Assembly (NCBI RefSeq): GCF_041081105.1
Contig: NZ_CP163528.1
Location: 2,108,001-2,172,000, forward strand
Direction: 5' to 3'
Source of the DNA: Promicromonospora sp. Populi
GTDB lineage: Bacteria > Actinomycetota > Actinomycetes > Actinomycetales > Cellulomonadaceae
Length of the DNA stretch: 64,000 nucleotides
Shown: in pieces, positions 32,710-42,291 of the stretch
Numbering within the stretch: position 1 is the first letter of the stretch
Layout: every line of letters begins with the position of its first letter
Made by a program: the position numbers and the translations under genes
Notes under the pieces: generated by a model
Told to the model about the DNA's origin: nothing
Database searches by the model: none
The model's input: the letters and a program-made list of their open reading frames with translations, nothing else

Positions 32710-34808
32710 ACCCGATCCAGGATCAAGACGTCGCAGTCTCGCCACGTCCACGACACGGCGAGCCCGTCGCGGTCCAGCTCCTTGCCGGTTCGCACTTCGT
32801 CGCCGCCACGCACCTGGTACCGGGCGTCCGGGTCGAGGTCACGCAGGTGCACCGTAAGCGGCGCGACGCCCGGCCGCCTCCAGGCCAGCACCACGACCGT
32901 GTCCGCCGCGTCGCCGAGGCCCAGGTCGCTGACGTCCGCACCCTCCGAACCCGTGTACTGCACCGCACACGCCGCATCCGCGGGAGTCCCGTGCCGGCGG
33001 ACCCGCCCCGTGTGCACCACGTGCCGGATCGAGCGGTACAGCTCGACGAACGACGCCGCTCGCTCACGCGTCGGCGCGTCCCACGCCAGCAGGTCGGCGC
33101 CGATGCCGAGGACGCCGGCCATCGCGACCACGAACCGGAACTCGAGGCTCGCCGGTCCGCTCGCCCGGTCCCGGTCGAGCTGGTCGGGCAGGTCGGTGAC
33201 CCACGAGCTCATGGTCCAGGCGGGCAGCACGCCGAGGAACCCGTGCTGGATCGCGAGGCGGTCGCGCGGCCCGGACTCGTCGCTCGGCCAGACGACGTCG
33301 GTCCGGGCAAGCACCGCGTGGTCGATCCGACCGCCGCCGCCGGCGCACGCCTCGACGGTGACCTGCGGGAACTCGGCGCGCAGGGCGTCGAGAACCCGGT
33401 AGTAGGCCTGCGTGTGCCGCCAGGACCAGTCGTCGCCGCCGACGGCGCTCTGCCCGCCGTCGGCGATCGAGCGGTTCATGTCCCACTTGAGGTACGTGAT
33501 GTCGTTCTCGGTCAGCAGACGGCGCAGGGTGCCGAGCACCCACTCCTCGACGTCGGGCCGCCCTAGGTCGAGGACGTACTGGTGGCGGAGCGTCTCCAGC
33601 GGGCGGCCTGCCACGTGGTGCGCCCACTCGGGGTGCGCGCGGTACAGGTCGCTGTCGGGGCTCACCGCCTCCGGCTCGACCCACAGGCCGAACCGCATGC
33701 CGAGATTCTTGGCACCCTCGGCCAAAGCCCCGAGCCCGCCCGGGATCCGGTCGGTGTCGGCCTCCCAGTCGCCCAGGGCCGCGTGGTCGCTGGTACGCCC
33801 GCGGAACCAGCCGTCGTCGACCACGAACACCTCGGCACCCACCTGGGCCGCGGCCCGCGCGAGCTCGAGCTGGTGCTCCGTGCGGATGTCGAACGTCGTG
33901 GCGAACCACGAGTTGTAGACCACCGGACGGTGCTCGGGGCCGCGCGTGCGGGCCAGCGTCGCCTGGTAGGTGTGCCAGGCGTGCGCCAGGTCGTCGGCGT
34001 CGCCCTCGACGCGGACGCCAGCCAGTGTCGGGGTGGTCAGCCCGGCGCCGGGCGCCAGGGTGAGGATGCCCGACTCGTCGTCGGGGCCGGCGGAGACCCG
34101 GACGTGGTCGGCGAACGGGACGGCGTCGAGCGCCATGCGCCACGAGCCGCTGTAGCCGAGCGCGACACCGTAGCGGACGCCGAAGTCCGCTCCGGCGGGC
34201 GCCACCGTCACCACCGGCGAGTACGTGTGCGACGTGATGCCCTGCCTGCTCCCGACGCTCAGCGTGCCCGCAGCGAGCTCCGCCGTGAACGGCGTGAACT
34301 CCCGCGACCATGCCCCGCCGAGCAGCTCGACCGACGCCCCGCCGTCGACCGGCACGTTGAACGCCCCGCCCCAGCCCCGGAGCACCTCGATCGACTCCCC
34401 GGAGTCGTTGTGCAGGTCTGCCCACTTCTCGACGACGTCGTGGCCCGGGTGAGTGCGGATGTGCAGGCGCACGCTCAGCCCCAGCACGTCGTCGGCCAGC
34501 GGGGCCACAAGATGGGTCGCGCCGTCGTCATCCCGTTCCAGGGTGATCTCACCGGAGACGGCGAGGCGCGCGCCCCGCACGCCGTCGGCCCGGCGGACCA
34601 CCAGCTCGGCGCCGTGCACGTTACGCGTGCCGAGCGCGGTGGCCTCCAGCGGGAGCAGGTCCAGGTCGGCCTCGAAGGACGACGTCGCCGCCACCGGCGC
34701 CGTCGCCTCCCCGGCCGAAGGACCCCAGCCGACAAAGACCAGCCCGGCCCCGCGCGGGGCCTCGGCCACGACGTACTGACCCGACCGGGTCGGGAGTATC
34801 CAGGTCAC
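32706..34808 (-). CDS. GH36 alpha-galactosidase
   Basis: A 700-residue cytosolic GH36 enzyme removing terminal alpha-galactose from melibiose, raffinose-type oligosaccharides or polysaccharide fragments. It has an N-terminal beta-sandwich domain, then the TIM barrel with VYNSWFATTFDIR (about 298-310), FVVDDGWFRGR, the nucleophile Asp443 in YLKWDMNR, EACAGGGGRID, and acid/base Asp510 in VWPSDESGPRDR. A C-terminal beta domain closes it. No signal peptide is present, so substrates enter through the adjacent ABC importer. The GTG start overlaps the permease stop as GTGA. Confidence 0.94.
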   Translation of the reverse strand: MTWILPTRSGQYVVAEAPRGAGLVFVGWGPSAGEATAPVAATSSFEADLDLLPLEATALGTRNVHGAELVVRRADGVRGARLAVSGEITLERDDDGATHLVAPLADDVLGLSVRLHIRTHPGHDVVEKWADLHNDSGESIEVLRGWGGAFNVPVDGGASVELLGGAWSREFTPFTAELAAGTLSVGSRQGITSHTYSPVVTVAPAGADFGVRYGVALGYSGSWRMALDAVPFADHVRVSAGPDDESGILTLAPGAGLTTPTLAGVRVEGDADDLAHAWHTYQATLARTRGPEHRPVVYNSWFATTFDIRTEHQLELARAAAQVGAEVFVVDDGWFRGRTSDHAALGDWEADTDRIPGGLGALAEGAKNLGMRFGLWVEPEAVSPDSDLYRAHPEWAHHVAGRPLETLRHQYVLDLGRPDVEEWVLGTLRRLLTENDITYLKWDMNRSIADGGQSAVGGDDWSWRHTQAYYRVLDALRAEFPQVTVEACAGGGGRIDHAVLARTDVVWPSDESGPRDRLAIQHGFLGVLPAWTMSSWVTDLPDQLDRDRASGPASLEFRFVVAMAGVLGIGADLLAWDAPTRERAASFVELYRSIRHVVHTGRVRRHGTPADAACAVQYTGSEGADVSDLGLGDAADTVVVLAWRRPGVAPLTVHLRDLDPDARYQVRGGDEVRTGKELDRDGLAVSWTWRDCDVLILDRV

Positions 34809-35632
34809 TTGTTGGCCCCCACGAGAAGTCCGGAAACGAACTGCTTCTGGAACATGAAGAACACGATCGCCGTCGGGACGGCGGCAATGAGAGATCCTGC
34901 CGCGACCACGTTCCAGGCGCTCGCGTACCCGCCCTGCAGGTTGAGCAGGGCGGCGGTGATCGGAAACTTGGACTCGGTGCGCAGCACCGTCATCGCCCAG
35001 ATCAGGTCGTTGAAGATCCACGTCGTGGACAGTGCCGCGAGCGCCGCGAGCGACGGCCGGGACAGGGGCAGCACTATGCGCCAGAAGATGCCGCCTGCAC
35101 CGGCGCCGTCGAGCCGTGCGGCCTCGAAGACCTCGGTGGGGAGGTTGCGCATGAAGCCGTGCAGCACAAACGTGTAGAAGCCGATGCCGAACCCGACCTG
35201 GACGACGACGAGCGCGGTGCGGGTGTCCGCGATGCCGAGGGCCTCGGTGATGGACGCGACCGGGACGAGCAGGATCTGCGGGGGCAGGAGGTTCCCGGCG
35301 AGCATGGTCAGCAGGATGGTGCGGCGGCCGGGGATGTCGAACCGGCTGAGCGCGTAGGCGGCGACGGACGACAGCGCCAGGGACAGGAAGACCGCCCAGG
35401 CGGTGACGACCACGCTGTTGCCGAGCGATTCGAGCACACCGCCGTCGGTCAGGGCGGTGGTGAAGCCGTCGAGGCTGAACGACGCCGGGAAGGCGCCCAG
35501 GCCGCGGCCGGCGATGTCGTCGTAGGAGCGGACCGCGACGAACAGGACGAACACGATGGGGCTGAGCCACAGGAGCGTGACGGGGACCATCGCGACGTGC
35601 AGCCACGGGGAGCGGGCGGGGCGTGCTGACAT
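34805..35632 (-). CDS. ABC sugar transporter permease, MalG type
   Basis: A 275-residue inner-membrane permease with six predicted helices. The EAA loop that contacts the ATPase is EVFEAARLDGAGAGGIFWRI (about 166-185). It is a member of the carbohydrate uptake transporter-1 family. It pairs with the permease ending 1 bp upstream. The start ATG is at 35632. No ATPase gene is in this operon, so energy must come from a shared ATPase encoded elsewhere. Confidence 0.92.
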   Translation of the reverse strand: MSARPARSPWLHVAMVPVTLLWLSPIVFVLFVAVRSYDDIAGRGLGAFPASFSLDGFTTALTDGGVLESLGNSVVVTAWAVFLSLALSSVAAYALSRFDIPGRRTILLTMLAGNLLPPQILLVPVASITEALGIADTRTALVVVQVGFGIGFYTFVLHGFMRNLPTEVFEAARLDGAGAGGIFWRIVLPLSRPSLAALAALSTTWIFNDLIWAMTVLRTESKFPITAALLNLQGGYASAWNVVAAGSLIAAVPTAIVFFMFQKQFVSGLLVGANK

Positions 35633-35633
35633 G

Positions 35634-36509
35634 TCAGTCCTCCGTGCGGGCCTGGCGGGCGAGGTAGGTGATGATGAAGCCCACCGCCAGGGCGAAGATG
35701 ACGACGGCGATCGCCGAGGCGTAGCCGAGGTTTCCCGTGGTGAACGCCTGCTGGAACATGTAGGTGCTCAGCAGCTGGGTCTCGTTGTAGGGGCCGCCGC
35801 GGGTCATGGCCCAGACGATGTCGAAGGTGCGCAGCGAGTCGATGACGGTGACGGCGAAGATGACGGTGTTCACGCCGCGCAGCTGCGGCATGACGATGCG
35901 CCAGAACCGCTGCCACGCGTTCGCGCCGTCGACGGCGGCGGCCTCTTCGAGGGTCGGGTCGGTGCCCTTGAGGCCCGCCAGGTACAGCACCATGATGTAG
36001 CCGACCTGGCGCCAGACGGCGGCGATCAGCACTGCCCAGAGCGCGACGGCGGGGTCGGCGAGCCACTGGCGTTCGAGGTGCTCGAGCCCGATCGCGCCGA
36101 GGACGCCGTTGATCGGTCCCTCGGGCGCGTACATGACGCGCCAGAACAGGCCGCTGACGGCGAGCGACACGACCATGGGCAGGTAGATGGCGCTGCGGTA
36201 GAGGCTCACCATCGGCCCCGGCTTGTTCAGGGTGACTGCGAGCACGAGCCCGCCGATCACCGAGAGGCCGCCGAACCCGAGCACCCAGATCACGTTGTTC
36301 CGCAGGGCGGTCAGGAAGATCGGGTCTGCGGCCATGTCGCGGAAGTTCTGCAGGCCCACGGGTTCGGCCACGCCGATCCCGTCCCACCGGGTCAGCGCGA
36401 GCGAGAACGAGTTGGCCGCGGGCCAGAACACCCAGAACAGCTCGATCACGAACGGGATCAGCAGGAACACCCAGACCAGCAGCGGGACGCGCGCTAACCG
36501 GGTGCTCAC
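35634..36509 (-). CDS. ABC sugar transporter permease, MalF type
   Basis: A 291-residue permease with six helices and the EAA loop LEEAAAVDGANAWQRFWRI (about 196-214). It lacks the large periplasmic P2 loop of enteric MalF, as usual for actinobacterial transporters. The GTG at 36509 overlaps the binding-protein stop (GTGA), so the genes are translationally coupled. Together with the downstream permease it forms the channel for alpha-galactosides; that substrate is inferred from the GH36 gene in the same operon. Confidence 0.92.
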   Translation of the reverse strand: MSTRLARVPLLVWVFLLIPFVIELFWVFWPAANSFSLALTRWDGIGVAEPVGLQNFRDMAADPIFLTALRNNVIWVLGFGGLSVIGGLVLAVTLNKPGPMVSLYRSAIYLPMVVSLAVSGLFWRVMYAPEGPINGVLGAIGLEHLERQWLADPAVALWAVLIAAVWRQVGYIMVLYLAGLKGTDPTLEEAAAVDGANAWQRFWRIVMPQLRGVNTVIFAVTVIDSLRTFDIVWAMTRGGPYNETQLLSTYMFQQAFTTGNLGYASAIAVVIFALAVGFIITYLARQARTED

Positions 36510-37813
36510 GACGCGAAGACCCCCTCGGCCGCCGTCTGCCACTCGTCGAGGATGCTCCGCACGGAGTCGGGCTGGGCGAGGAACTTGGTCAGGGCCGTGT
36601 CGGCCGTGGCCTGGAGCGCGTCGGAGGAGTCCCGGTTGAAGAACTGCGTGATCTCCTCGGTGTTGTTCAGCAGCTCGACGCCCTTCTGGACGAGCGGGCT
36701 GAAGGTCGACGTGTCGACGTCGGGCGACGTCGGCAGGTTCGCGGACTTCGACTGCTCGATGAACTGCTGCTGCGCCTCGCTGGAAGCGAGGTAGGACAGC
36801 AGGTCGAGCGCGCCCTGGTGGTCGTCGCTGTTCGCGGCGGCGAAGTAGCCGTCGGTCGGGGCCTCCTCGGCTGTGGGCACCGAGTCGTTGATGACCGGGA
36901 CCGAGAAGAAGTCGATGTCGTCGCGCTGGTCCTCCGGGAAGTACTGCGTGGCGAAGGTCCCGGTGAGGTACATGGCCGCCTCGTCCTGGGCGACGGGCGT
37001 CGCCGCGTCCTGGGCGGTGTAGGAGGCCGCGTTCGGGTCGAAGTACGGGATGAGCCGCGCGTACTCCTCCATGACGGCGACGACCTCCGGGCCGTTGAAC
37101 GCGTGCTCCCCGGCCAGCAGCTCCCGGTGGAACTGCGCGCCGTTGACCCGCAGGTTCAGGTAGTCGAACCAGCCCGAGGCCATCCACGGCGTGGACGACA
37201 GGCCGTTCGTCAGCGGGGCGATGCCCTGCCCGCTGAGGTTCTCGCACAGGGCGTGGAAGTCGTCCCAGGTGGTCGGCGCCTCGACGCCCCACTTCTCGAA
37301 CGCCGACCGCTTGTAGAAGACGCCCCACCAGTAGTAGCTGGTGGGCACGAAGATCTGCTTGCCGGAGGCGTCCGACGACAGGCTGCGCAGCGCGTCGGAG
37401 TAACCGGCGCAGGGACCGTCGCCCTCCCACAGGGACGACACGTCGAGCAGCAGCCCCTCCTCCGCGTACGACCGCGCGATGGACCCGGCGTACCAGCTCA
37501 GCACCTCGGGCGCGTCGCCGGAGCGCAGGTAGTTGGTCAGCTGGGCCCGGAACTGCTCGGTCGCCACCGAGTTCAGCGTGACCTCACCGCCCGGGTAGGC
37601 CCGGACGAGCGCTTCGAGCGCCGCCTTGGGGTCGGCGTCCTGGATCGAGTTCTGCAGCGTGAGCGTGCCGGTGCTGGCCCCGCCGCCACCGCCGCCGCCC
37701 GACGTCGTGCCCACGCACGCGGCCAGCAGGCTCGCCGCGCCCAGGGTCATGCCGCCGGCGATCAGCTCGCGACGGGTCAGTCCTGCGTTGAACATCGGGG
37801 TTCGGTTCGACAT
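36506..37813 (-). CDS. ABC transporter sugar-binding lipoprotein
   Basis: A 435-residue extracellular solute-binding protein (family 1). The leader carries a twin arginine (TRRELIAGGMTLGAAS) and a lipobox (LLAAC, Cys about 34), so it is probably a Tat-exported lipoprotein. A glycine-rich linker follows. The mature part has FVPTSYYWWGVFYKRSAFEK and a tryptophan-rich binding cleft (LSSTPWMASGWFDYL), typical of oligosaccharide ligands. GGAGGAGG gives a strong ribosome site for the ATG. It is the second gene of the operon, after the DUF5107-TPR gene. Confidence 0.92.
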   Translation of the reverse strand: MSNRTPMFNAGLTRRELIAGGMTLGAASLLAACVGTTSGGGGGGGASTGTLTLQNSIQDADPKAALEALVRAYPGGEVTLNSVATEQFRAQLTNYLRSGDAPEVLSWYAGSIARSYAEEGLLLDVSSLWEGDGPCAGYSDALRSLSSDASGKQIFVPTSYYWWGVFYKRSAFEKWGVEAPTTWDDFHALCENLSGQGIAPLTNGLSSTPWMASGWFDYLNLRVNGAQFHRELLAGEHAFNGPEVVAVMEEYARLIPYFDPNAASYTAQDAATPVAQDEAAMYLTGTFATQYFPEDQRDDIDFFSVPVINDSVPTAEEAPTDGYFAAANSDDHQGALDLLSYLASSEAQQQFIEQSKSANLPTSPDVDTSTFSPLVQKGVELLNNTEEITQFFNRDSSDALQATADTALTKFLAQPDSVRSILDEWQTAAEGVFAS

Positions 37814-37828
37814 CTTGGTTCCTCCTCC

Positions 37829-37848
37829 GTGCGCCCTCGTTGGCGCAC
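37829..37848 (-). terminator. 7-bp inverted repeat before the binding-protein gene
   Basis: GTGCGCC and GGCGCAC pair perfectly around a 6-nt loop, about 16 bp upstream of the binding-protein start and 42 bp after the DUF5107-TPR stop. It could be a partial terminator, an mRNA processing or stabilising stem, or an operator for an internal promoter. Confidence 0.4.
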
Positions 37849-37857
37849 CTGGTTCAG

Positions 37858-37897
37858 TGGTCATCCGGTAGGTGGTCATCCGGTGGGTGGTCATCCG
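37858..37897. repeat. 15-bp tandem repeat at DUF5107-TPR/binding-protein junction
   Basis: TGGTCATCCGGTAGG, TGGTCATCCGGTGGG and TGGTCATCCG follow one another (37858-37897). The third copy contains the stop codon of the DUF5107-TPR gene. Slippage here would change operon spacing without touching other genes. Confidence 0.85.
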
Positions 37898-40800
37898 ACA
37901 AGCCCCGCACCCAGCCGCGTCACCGCGTGCCGTAGGTCCGCCGCGTGGCGGGACGCCGCTAGCGCGGGCTGCCGCAGCAGGCTCTCGGCCGCCGTTGTGT
38001 TGTCGGCCAGGAGTGCGAGCTGCGCGTCGAGGAAGAGCACGCGCCGGTCGCGCACCCGCAGGGGATCGTCCTCGAACAGCAGAAGGTCGGGCAGGGACGT
38101 GGCGAAGTAGTCGACGCGCGGGACCTCGACGGCGTACCGGTCGCGGTAGGCGCGCAGCGACGCGGTCAGCTCGGCCGCGGCCGCGTTCTGGCCGGTTCGG
38201 CGCAGGGCGAGGACCGTCCAGAAGGTCTGCTCGCCGTGCTCCTGCGTGCTCATCTCGACGAAGTCGCCACGCTGGGCGGCCGCGGTGCGCCATGCGTCGG
38301 CGGCGGTCGTGGGCGTGCTGTCGCCGGCCGCGAGCGCGTCCCCGAGCAGCAGGTGGAGGTGGGCGGTGCTGGCCAGGGGGTGCCGTGCCTCCCCCAGGCT
38401 CTGTGGTGGCGCGAGCGCAGCCCGCACGTGCCCGACGGCGTCCCGCGGCCGGCCCTCGGCGAGCGCGTCCAGGGCGCAGTGGGTGTGCGCACGGTCCCAG
38501 GCCAGGAGTGCCTGGCCCTCACCGCCTTCCCAGGGGTGCAGGCGGCGGCCCGCGAGCATCGCGAGAGCCTCGTCGGACCGGCCTTCCGTGATCATCAGGT
38601 GCAGCACCTCGACGAGGAGGTCGTCCCGGTCCGGAACGACGGGGCTGTCCGCCAGCAGCGCCGCGAGCCGATCCGCCGGGCTCGTCCCCGTCAGGGCCGC
38701 GAGCTGGTCGCTCTCGTAGAGGAGCCGGGCGTCGCCCGGGTCTACGGCGCGGGCCCGGATGTACGCGTCGCGAGCCGCCGCCAGGTCGCGCTCGTGGTTG
38801 ACGGCGGCCTGGCCGATGTTGCGCCAGGCCACGGCGTCGTCGGGGTCCAGCGCGACGGCGGACCGCCACAGCGCGAGGGCGTCGGCCCGGCGACCTGCGG
38901 CGTACGTCCAGTGGCCCAGCAGCGACCGGGCGACGGCGTCGTGCGCGTCGGCGTCGGCCGCCTCGCGCAGCACCGCCACGTCCGCGAGCCGGCCAGGGAA
39001 GCACCAGGTGGTGCTGATGGTGCAGGCCCGAGCCCGCTCGGCGGCGGCGTCGCCCGGGCGGCCTGCGAGCCGCAGCACGTGCGCACGATGGTAGGCCAGC
39101 AGCGGACGGACGGCGGTCTGGCCCGCGGGTCGGTGGTCCTCACAGGTCTCGGCCTCCGCGAGGCAGGCCAGTGCGGCGTCGTGCTCCCCCACCCCCGCGA
39201 GCTCGATCGCCACGTCCAGCAGCACCTGGGCGTCACCGCTCGCGGGCAGGCCGTCCAGGTGCCGCAGCCAGGCGTCGAGCGGGTCGAGCACGCGGGCCGC
39301 GGTCAGCACGGAGTCGGCGGCGGCGTGCTGCCGCAGCCGCCCGTGGCACACCACCGTCAGTGCGAGGGCCTGCAGGTGCTCGGGCTCGGTGCGACGTACG
39401 TCGGCCAGCCGCTCCAGGGCCTTGGAGTACCGGCCAGCGCGCGCGTCGAGGCGCGCCATCCGGTAGCCCGCGGGTGCCCGCCAGGCCCGCGACCAGGCGG
39501 CCTGCGCGTACGCCTCGTAGGCACCGGCGTCGTCGCCGAGCTCCTCGCGGACCAGGCCGAGCAGATAGAGCGCAGTGGTGTCGCGTGGGCTGCGGTGCAA
39601 CTTGGTCAGCCGGCTGACGGCGCGTTCGAGGTGCTCCCTCGCCTCCTCCGGGCCGCCCGCGGCATAGGCGTGCCGCGCAAGGCCCACCAGGCTGTCGACG
39701 TGCCCAGGGTCCCGGCGCAGCGCCTCGCGCCGGTACGGCTCGGGCGACCGGGTCGCGTGCCGGTAAAGCTCCAAGTGCCCGGCGATGAGCGCCAGCTCCT
39801 CGACGGTGCCGACCTCCCGAGGCGCGGGCGGCTCCTCGGCGGGATCGGGTTCGGCCCCGGTGCTGCCCTTTCGAGCCCTAAGTTCCTCCCACGTCACTAG
39901 GGTTCCGCCCTCGTGGGTCACCGTCACCGTGAGCGGTCCGGTCCCGGCTGGCAGGTCGTGCGTCAGGCGTGCAGGAGTCGTCGGGTCTATGTCGACGACG
40001 TCGGTCGCCAGCGTCTCGCCGTCGGCCGACAGCGTCACCTCGACCCCGGTCAGCGGTCGTGGGACGACGACGCCCACCCGCGCCGTCGTCGACCCACCGG
40101 ACGACCCGGACCGTTCCAGGCGCACCGCGCCGTCCAGCGTGGCCCGGTCCACCGGGCCCACGTCGCGGAACGGGTACCAGAACTGGGAGAAGACCTTGGT
40201 CTCGCCCGGGGCGAGGTAGGCGAAGTCCGGCTGGTTGTCCGTGAACACGCCGGCCATCAGCTCGACGTAGTGCGAGCTGTCGTCGGCCAGGTTGGCGTCC
40301 CACGCGTGGCCGAACGGGGCGTTGCCCCAGGTCCACTGCTTCTTGCCGGGCGAGAGCGCGCGGTCGGCGACGTGCACAAACCCGAGGCCCCCCGCATGGT
40401 CGTAGCCGCCGAAGAACTCCTCGTCGCTGGCCAGCACCATGTACGACGTCGGCACCGGGATGTTGCGATACCAGTCCAGGCGGTCGCCGTCGCCCGCCCG
40501 CGCCGGGTAGTCGACGCCGTAGTACGGCCGGTCCGCGTGCGGGAACGCGGTGATCGCGCGCCGTGCGTGGTCGGCCACGAACTGCACGTCGTGCGGGAAG
40601 AACGACTGGTAGTTGTCGTCCACCTTGGCCGCAACGTTGGCCCACCACAGGAACGACTGCGTCAGCTCGCTGCGGTTGTACAGGCGCACCGTCAGCTCCA
40701 GCACCGCGCTGTCGGGGCGCAGCCGCACCCCGTGCATGCCCTTCATCCGGGTGAACGGGTCGTGGTCGGAGCACCAGACGACGACGGCGCCGTCGGGCTC

Positions 40801-41265
40801 CTCCTCGATCTCGACGTCCACCGGCAGGTAGGTCGCCGGGCGGTGGTGCTGCGGCCAGTTCAGCTCGACGCCGCCCGCCACCCACGGGCCCGCCAGGCCT
40901 ACGAGCGCCGGCTTGATCACCGGGTTGGTCCAGAAGAAGTCCCGGCCGCTGCCACGCTCGCGGGCCACGTGGATGCGCCCGCCCAGCTCCGGCAGCACGA
41001 CGATGCGCAGCCACTCGTTCTCCAGGTGCACCGCCTGCCATTCGCGCTGGTGGGGCTCGTCGGCGATCTGGTGGTGGAACGGCAGCGGGTACACCCTCCC
41101 GGACGACCCCTGGTAGACGCGCCGGTCCAGGTACGCGGGGAACCGGTCGGGCGGCAGGGGCTCGTAGGTGGTCAGGGTGAGCGGCGCAGCCCAGGCGGCC
41201 GCGGCCCGGCCGGCCAGGTCGTCGGGGCGGTCGGGAAGGTCGAGCAGGGACTCCACATCGAGCAT
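37891..41265 (-). CDS. DUF5107 (mutarotase-like) and tetratricopeptide-repeat protein
   Basis: A 1124-residue cytosolic protein. Residues 30-400 match DUF5107, a galactose-mutarotase-like beta-sandwich: VHLENEWLRIVVLPELGGRI, GGVELNWPQHH, NRSELTQSFLWWANVAAKV, WGNAPFGHAWD. From about 500 on it is built of TPR-like helical repeats, for example ALRRDPGHVDSLVGLARHAY and AVALDPDDAVAWRNIGQAAV. No signal peptide or catalytic motif is obvious. It is the first gene of the alpha-galactoside uptake operon, so it probably binds or processes a sugar while the repeats scaffold partners. That role is inference; the family function is not established. Confidence 0.85.
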   Translation of the reverse strand: MLDVESLLDLPDRPDDLAGRAAAAWAAPLTLTTYEPLPPDRFPAYLDRRVYQGSSGRVYPLPFHHQIADEPHQREWQAVHLENEWLRIVVLPELGGRIHVARERGSGRDFFWTNPVIKPALVGLAGPWVAGGVELNWPQHHRPATYLPVDVEIEEEPDGAVVVWCSDHDPFTRMKGMHGVRLRPDSAVLELTVRLYNRSELTQSFLWWANVAAKVDDNYQSFFPHDVQFVADHARRAITAFPHADRPYYGVDYPARAGDGDRLDWYRNIPVPTSYMVLASDEEFFGGYDHAGGLGFVHVADRALSPGKKQWTWGNAPFGHAWDANLADDSSHYVELMAGVFTDNQPDFAYLAPGETKVFSQFWYPFRDVGPVDRATLDGAVRLERSGSSGGSTTARVGVVVPRPLTGVEVTLSADGETLATDVVDIDPTTPARLTHDLPAGTGPLTVTVTHEGGTLVTWEELRARKGSTGAEPDPAEEPPAPREVGTVEELALIAGHLELYRHATRSPEPYRREALRRDPGHVDSLVGLARHAYAAGGPEEAREHLERAVSRLTKLHRSPRDTTALYLLGLVREELGDDAGAYEAYAQAAWSRAWRAPAGYRMARLDARAGRYSKALERLADVRRTEPEHLQALALTVVCHGRLRQHAAADSVLTAARVLDPLDAWLRHLDGLPASGDAQVLLDVAIELAGVGEHDAALACLAEAETCEDHRPAGQTAVRPLLAYHRAHVLRLAGRPGDAAAERARACTISTTWCFPGRLADVAVLREAADADAHDAVARSLLGHWTYAAGRRADALALWRSAVALDPDDAVAWRNIGQAAVNHERDLAAARDAYIRARAVDPGDARLLYESDQLAALTGTSPADRLAALLADSPVVPDRDDLLVEVLHLMITEGRSDEALAMLAGRRLHPWEGGEGQALLAWDRAHTHCALDALAEGRPRDAVGHVRAALAPPQSLGEARHPLASTAHLHLLLGDALAAGDSTPTTAADAWRTAAAQRGDFVEMSTQEHGEQTFWTVLALRRTGQNAAAAELTASLRAYRDRYAVEVPRVDYFATSLPDLLLFEDDPLRVRDRRVLFLDAQLALLADNTTAAESLLRQPALAASRHAADLRHAVTRLGAGLVG

Positions 41266-41396
41266 GGGACCGACGGTATGAACCCCTGGGGTGCCTCGGG
41301 AAGCGACGTATCGATGTAGTTGCCTGGACGATCCGACGATTCCTCCGTCAGCCCTGCCTGCTGACGCGGCCCGGCCCGTGGCGTTACGCTCCAGGG
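41266..41396. promoter_or_regulatory. Divergent galactoside-operon/AraC promoter with 18-bp operator
   Basis: TGCCTGGACGATCCGACG (41321-41338) is repeated exactly, on the opposite strand, before the GH27 gene. Relative to both transcription units it has the same orientation, reading CGTCGGATCGTCCAGGCA toward the gene. Here it lies 55 bp before the operon's start. The adjacent AraC protein is the obvious candidate activator. Confidence 0.75.
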
Positions 41397-42284
41397 GTGC
41401 GAATCCGTGACGGCTTCCCCGGACAGCGCCTGCGGGTGCTGCCGACGGCGGTGGTCCACGCGGCGTCGAAGGCGGGTCCCGCCTCGCGCCTGCTGGTCAC
41501 CGACGCGGGCTATTTCCCGCACGCCGCGAACCACGGGCGGGTACGCAAGCGGGGTGCCATCGGGACCATCGTCATCGTGTCCTCGGCCGGGCGCGGCTGG
41601 TGCCGCACCCCCGGCGGCCTGCACCGGATCGGTGCCGCGCACGCCCTGGTCATCCCCGCCGGAGTCCCGCACGAGTACTGGGCGGACGACGACGACCCAT
41701 GGACGATCTGGTGGATGCACGCCCGCGGCCCCGACGCCGGCGAGTTCGAGCGTGACCTGGCCGCGCACGCCGGCCCGGACGACGTCGCCGTCGTCGAGGT
41801 GCACGACCTGGTGCGCGTTGTCGCCGACCTCGAACGGGTGGTCGAGGCCCTGGAGACCGACGAGACCTACCCGAGCCTGCTGCGCTGCGCGGGCGCCGCC
41901 TGGTCGGTGCTCGCCCAGGTCGGGGCCGACGCCGCCGCGGGCAGCCCCGTCCGGGGCGAGCCCGTCCGCGCCGCGCAGGAGTACCTGCGCACGCACCTGG
42001 ACGCCGTCGTCGAGGTGGCCGCGCTCGCCCGGCGGTTCGGCCTGAGCACCTCGCACTTCTCCGCCCGCTTCCGGGCGGCGACCGGCGGGGGTGTGGTCGA
42101 GTACGTCAAACGGCTGCGGATGGCGCGCGCCTGCGAGCTGCTCATCACCACCGAGCTGCCCGTCGCGGACATCGCCCGCTCCGTGGGCTACCCCGACCCG
42201 TTCTACTTCTCGCGCCAGTTCCGGAGCGTGCATTCCTGCAGCCCGAGCGACTTCCGGCGGGGCATCCACGGCCACGACCACTGA
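41397..42284 (+). CDS. AraC-family regulator of the alpha-galactoside locus
   Basis: A 295-residue AraC/XylS regulator. The N-terminal cupin sensor domain includes IVIVSSAGRGWCRTPGGLHR and VIPAGVPHEYWAD (about 80-100), with WTIWWMHARG. The C-terminal pair of helix-turn-helix motifs is VVEVAALARRFGLSTSHFSA (about 200-219) and VADIARSVGYPDPFYFSRQF. It resembles RafR/MsmR-like sugar activators. GTG start at 41397. It sits between the uptake operon and the GH27 gene, each of which carries the same 18-bp element, so it probably activates both in response to an alpha-galactoside. Confidence 0.9.
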   Translation: MRIRDGFPGQRLRVLPTAVVHAASKAGPASRLLVTDAGYFPHAANHGRVRKRGAIGTIVIVSSAGRGWCRTPGGLHRIGAAHALVIPAGVPHEYWADDDDPWTIWWMHARGPDAGEFERDLAAHAGPDDVAVVEVHDLVRVVADLERVVEALETDETYPSLLRCAGAAWSVLAQVGADAAAGSPVRGEPVRAAQEYLRTHLDAVVEVAALARRFGLSTSHFSARFRAATGGGVVEYVKRLRMARACELLITTELPVADIARSVGYPDPFYFSRQFRSVHSCSPSDFRRGIHGHDH

Positions 42285-42291
42285 CGTCGGG

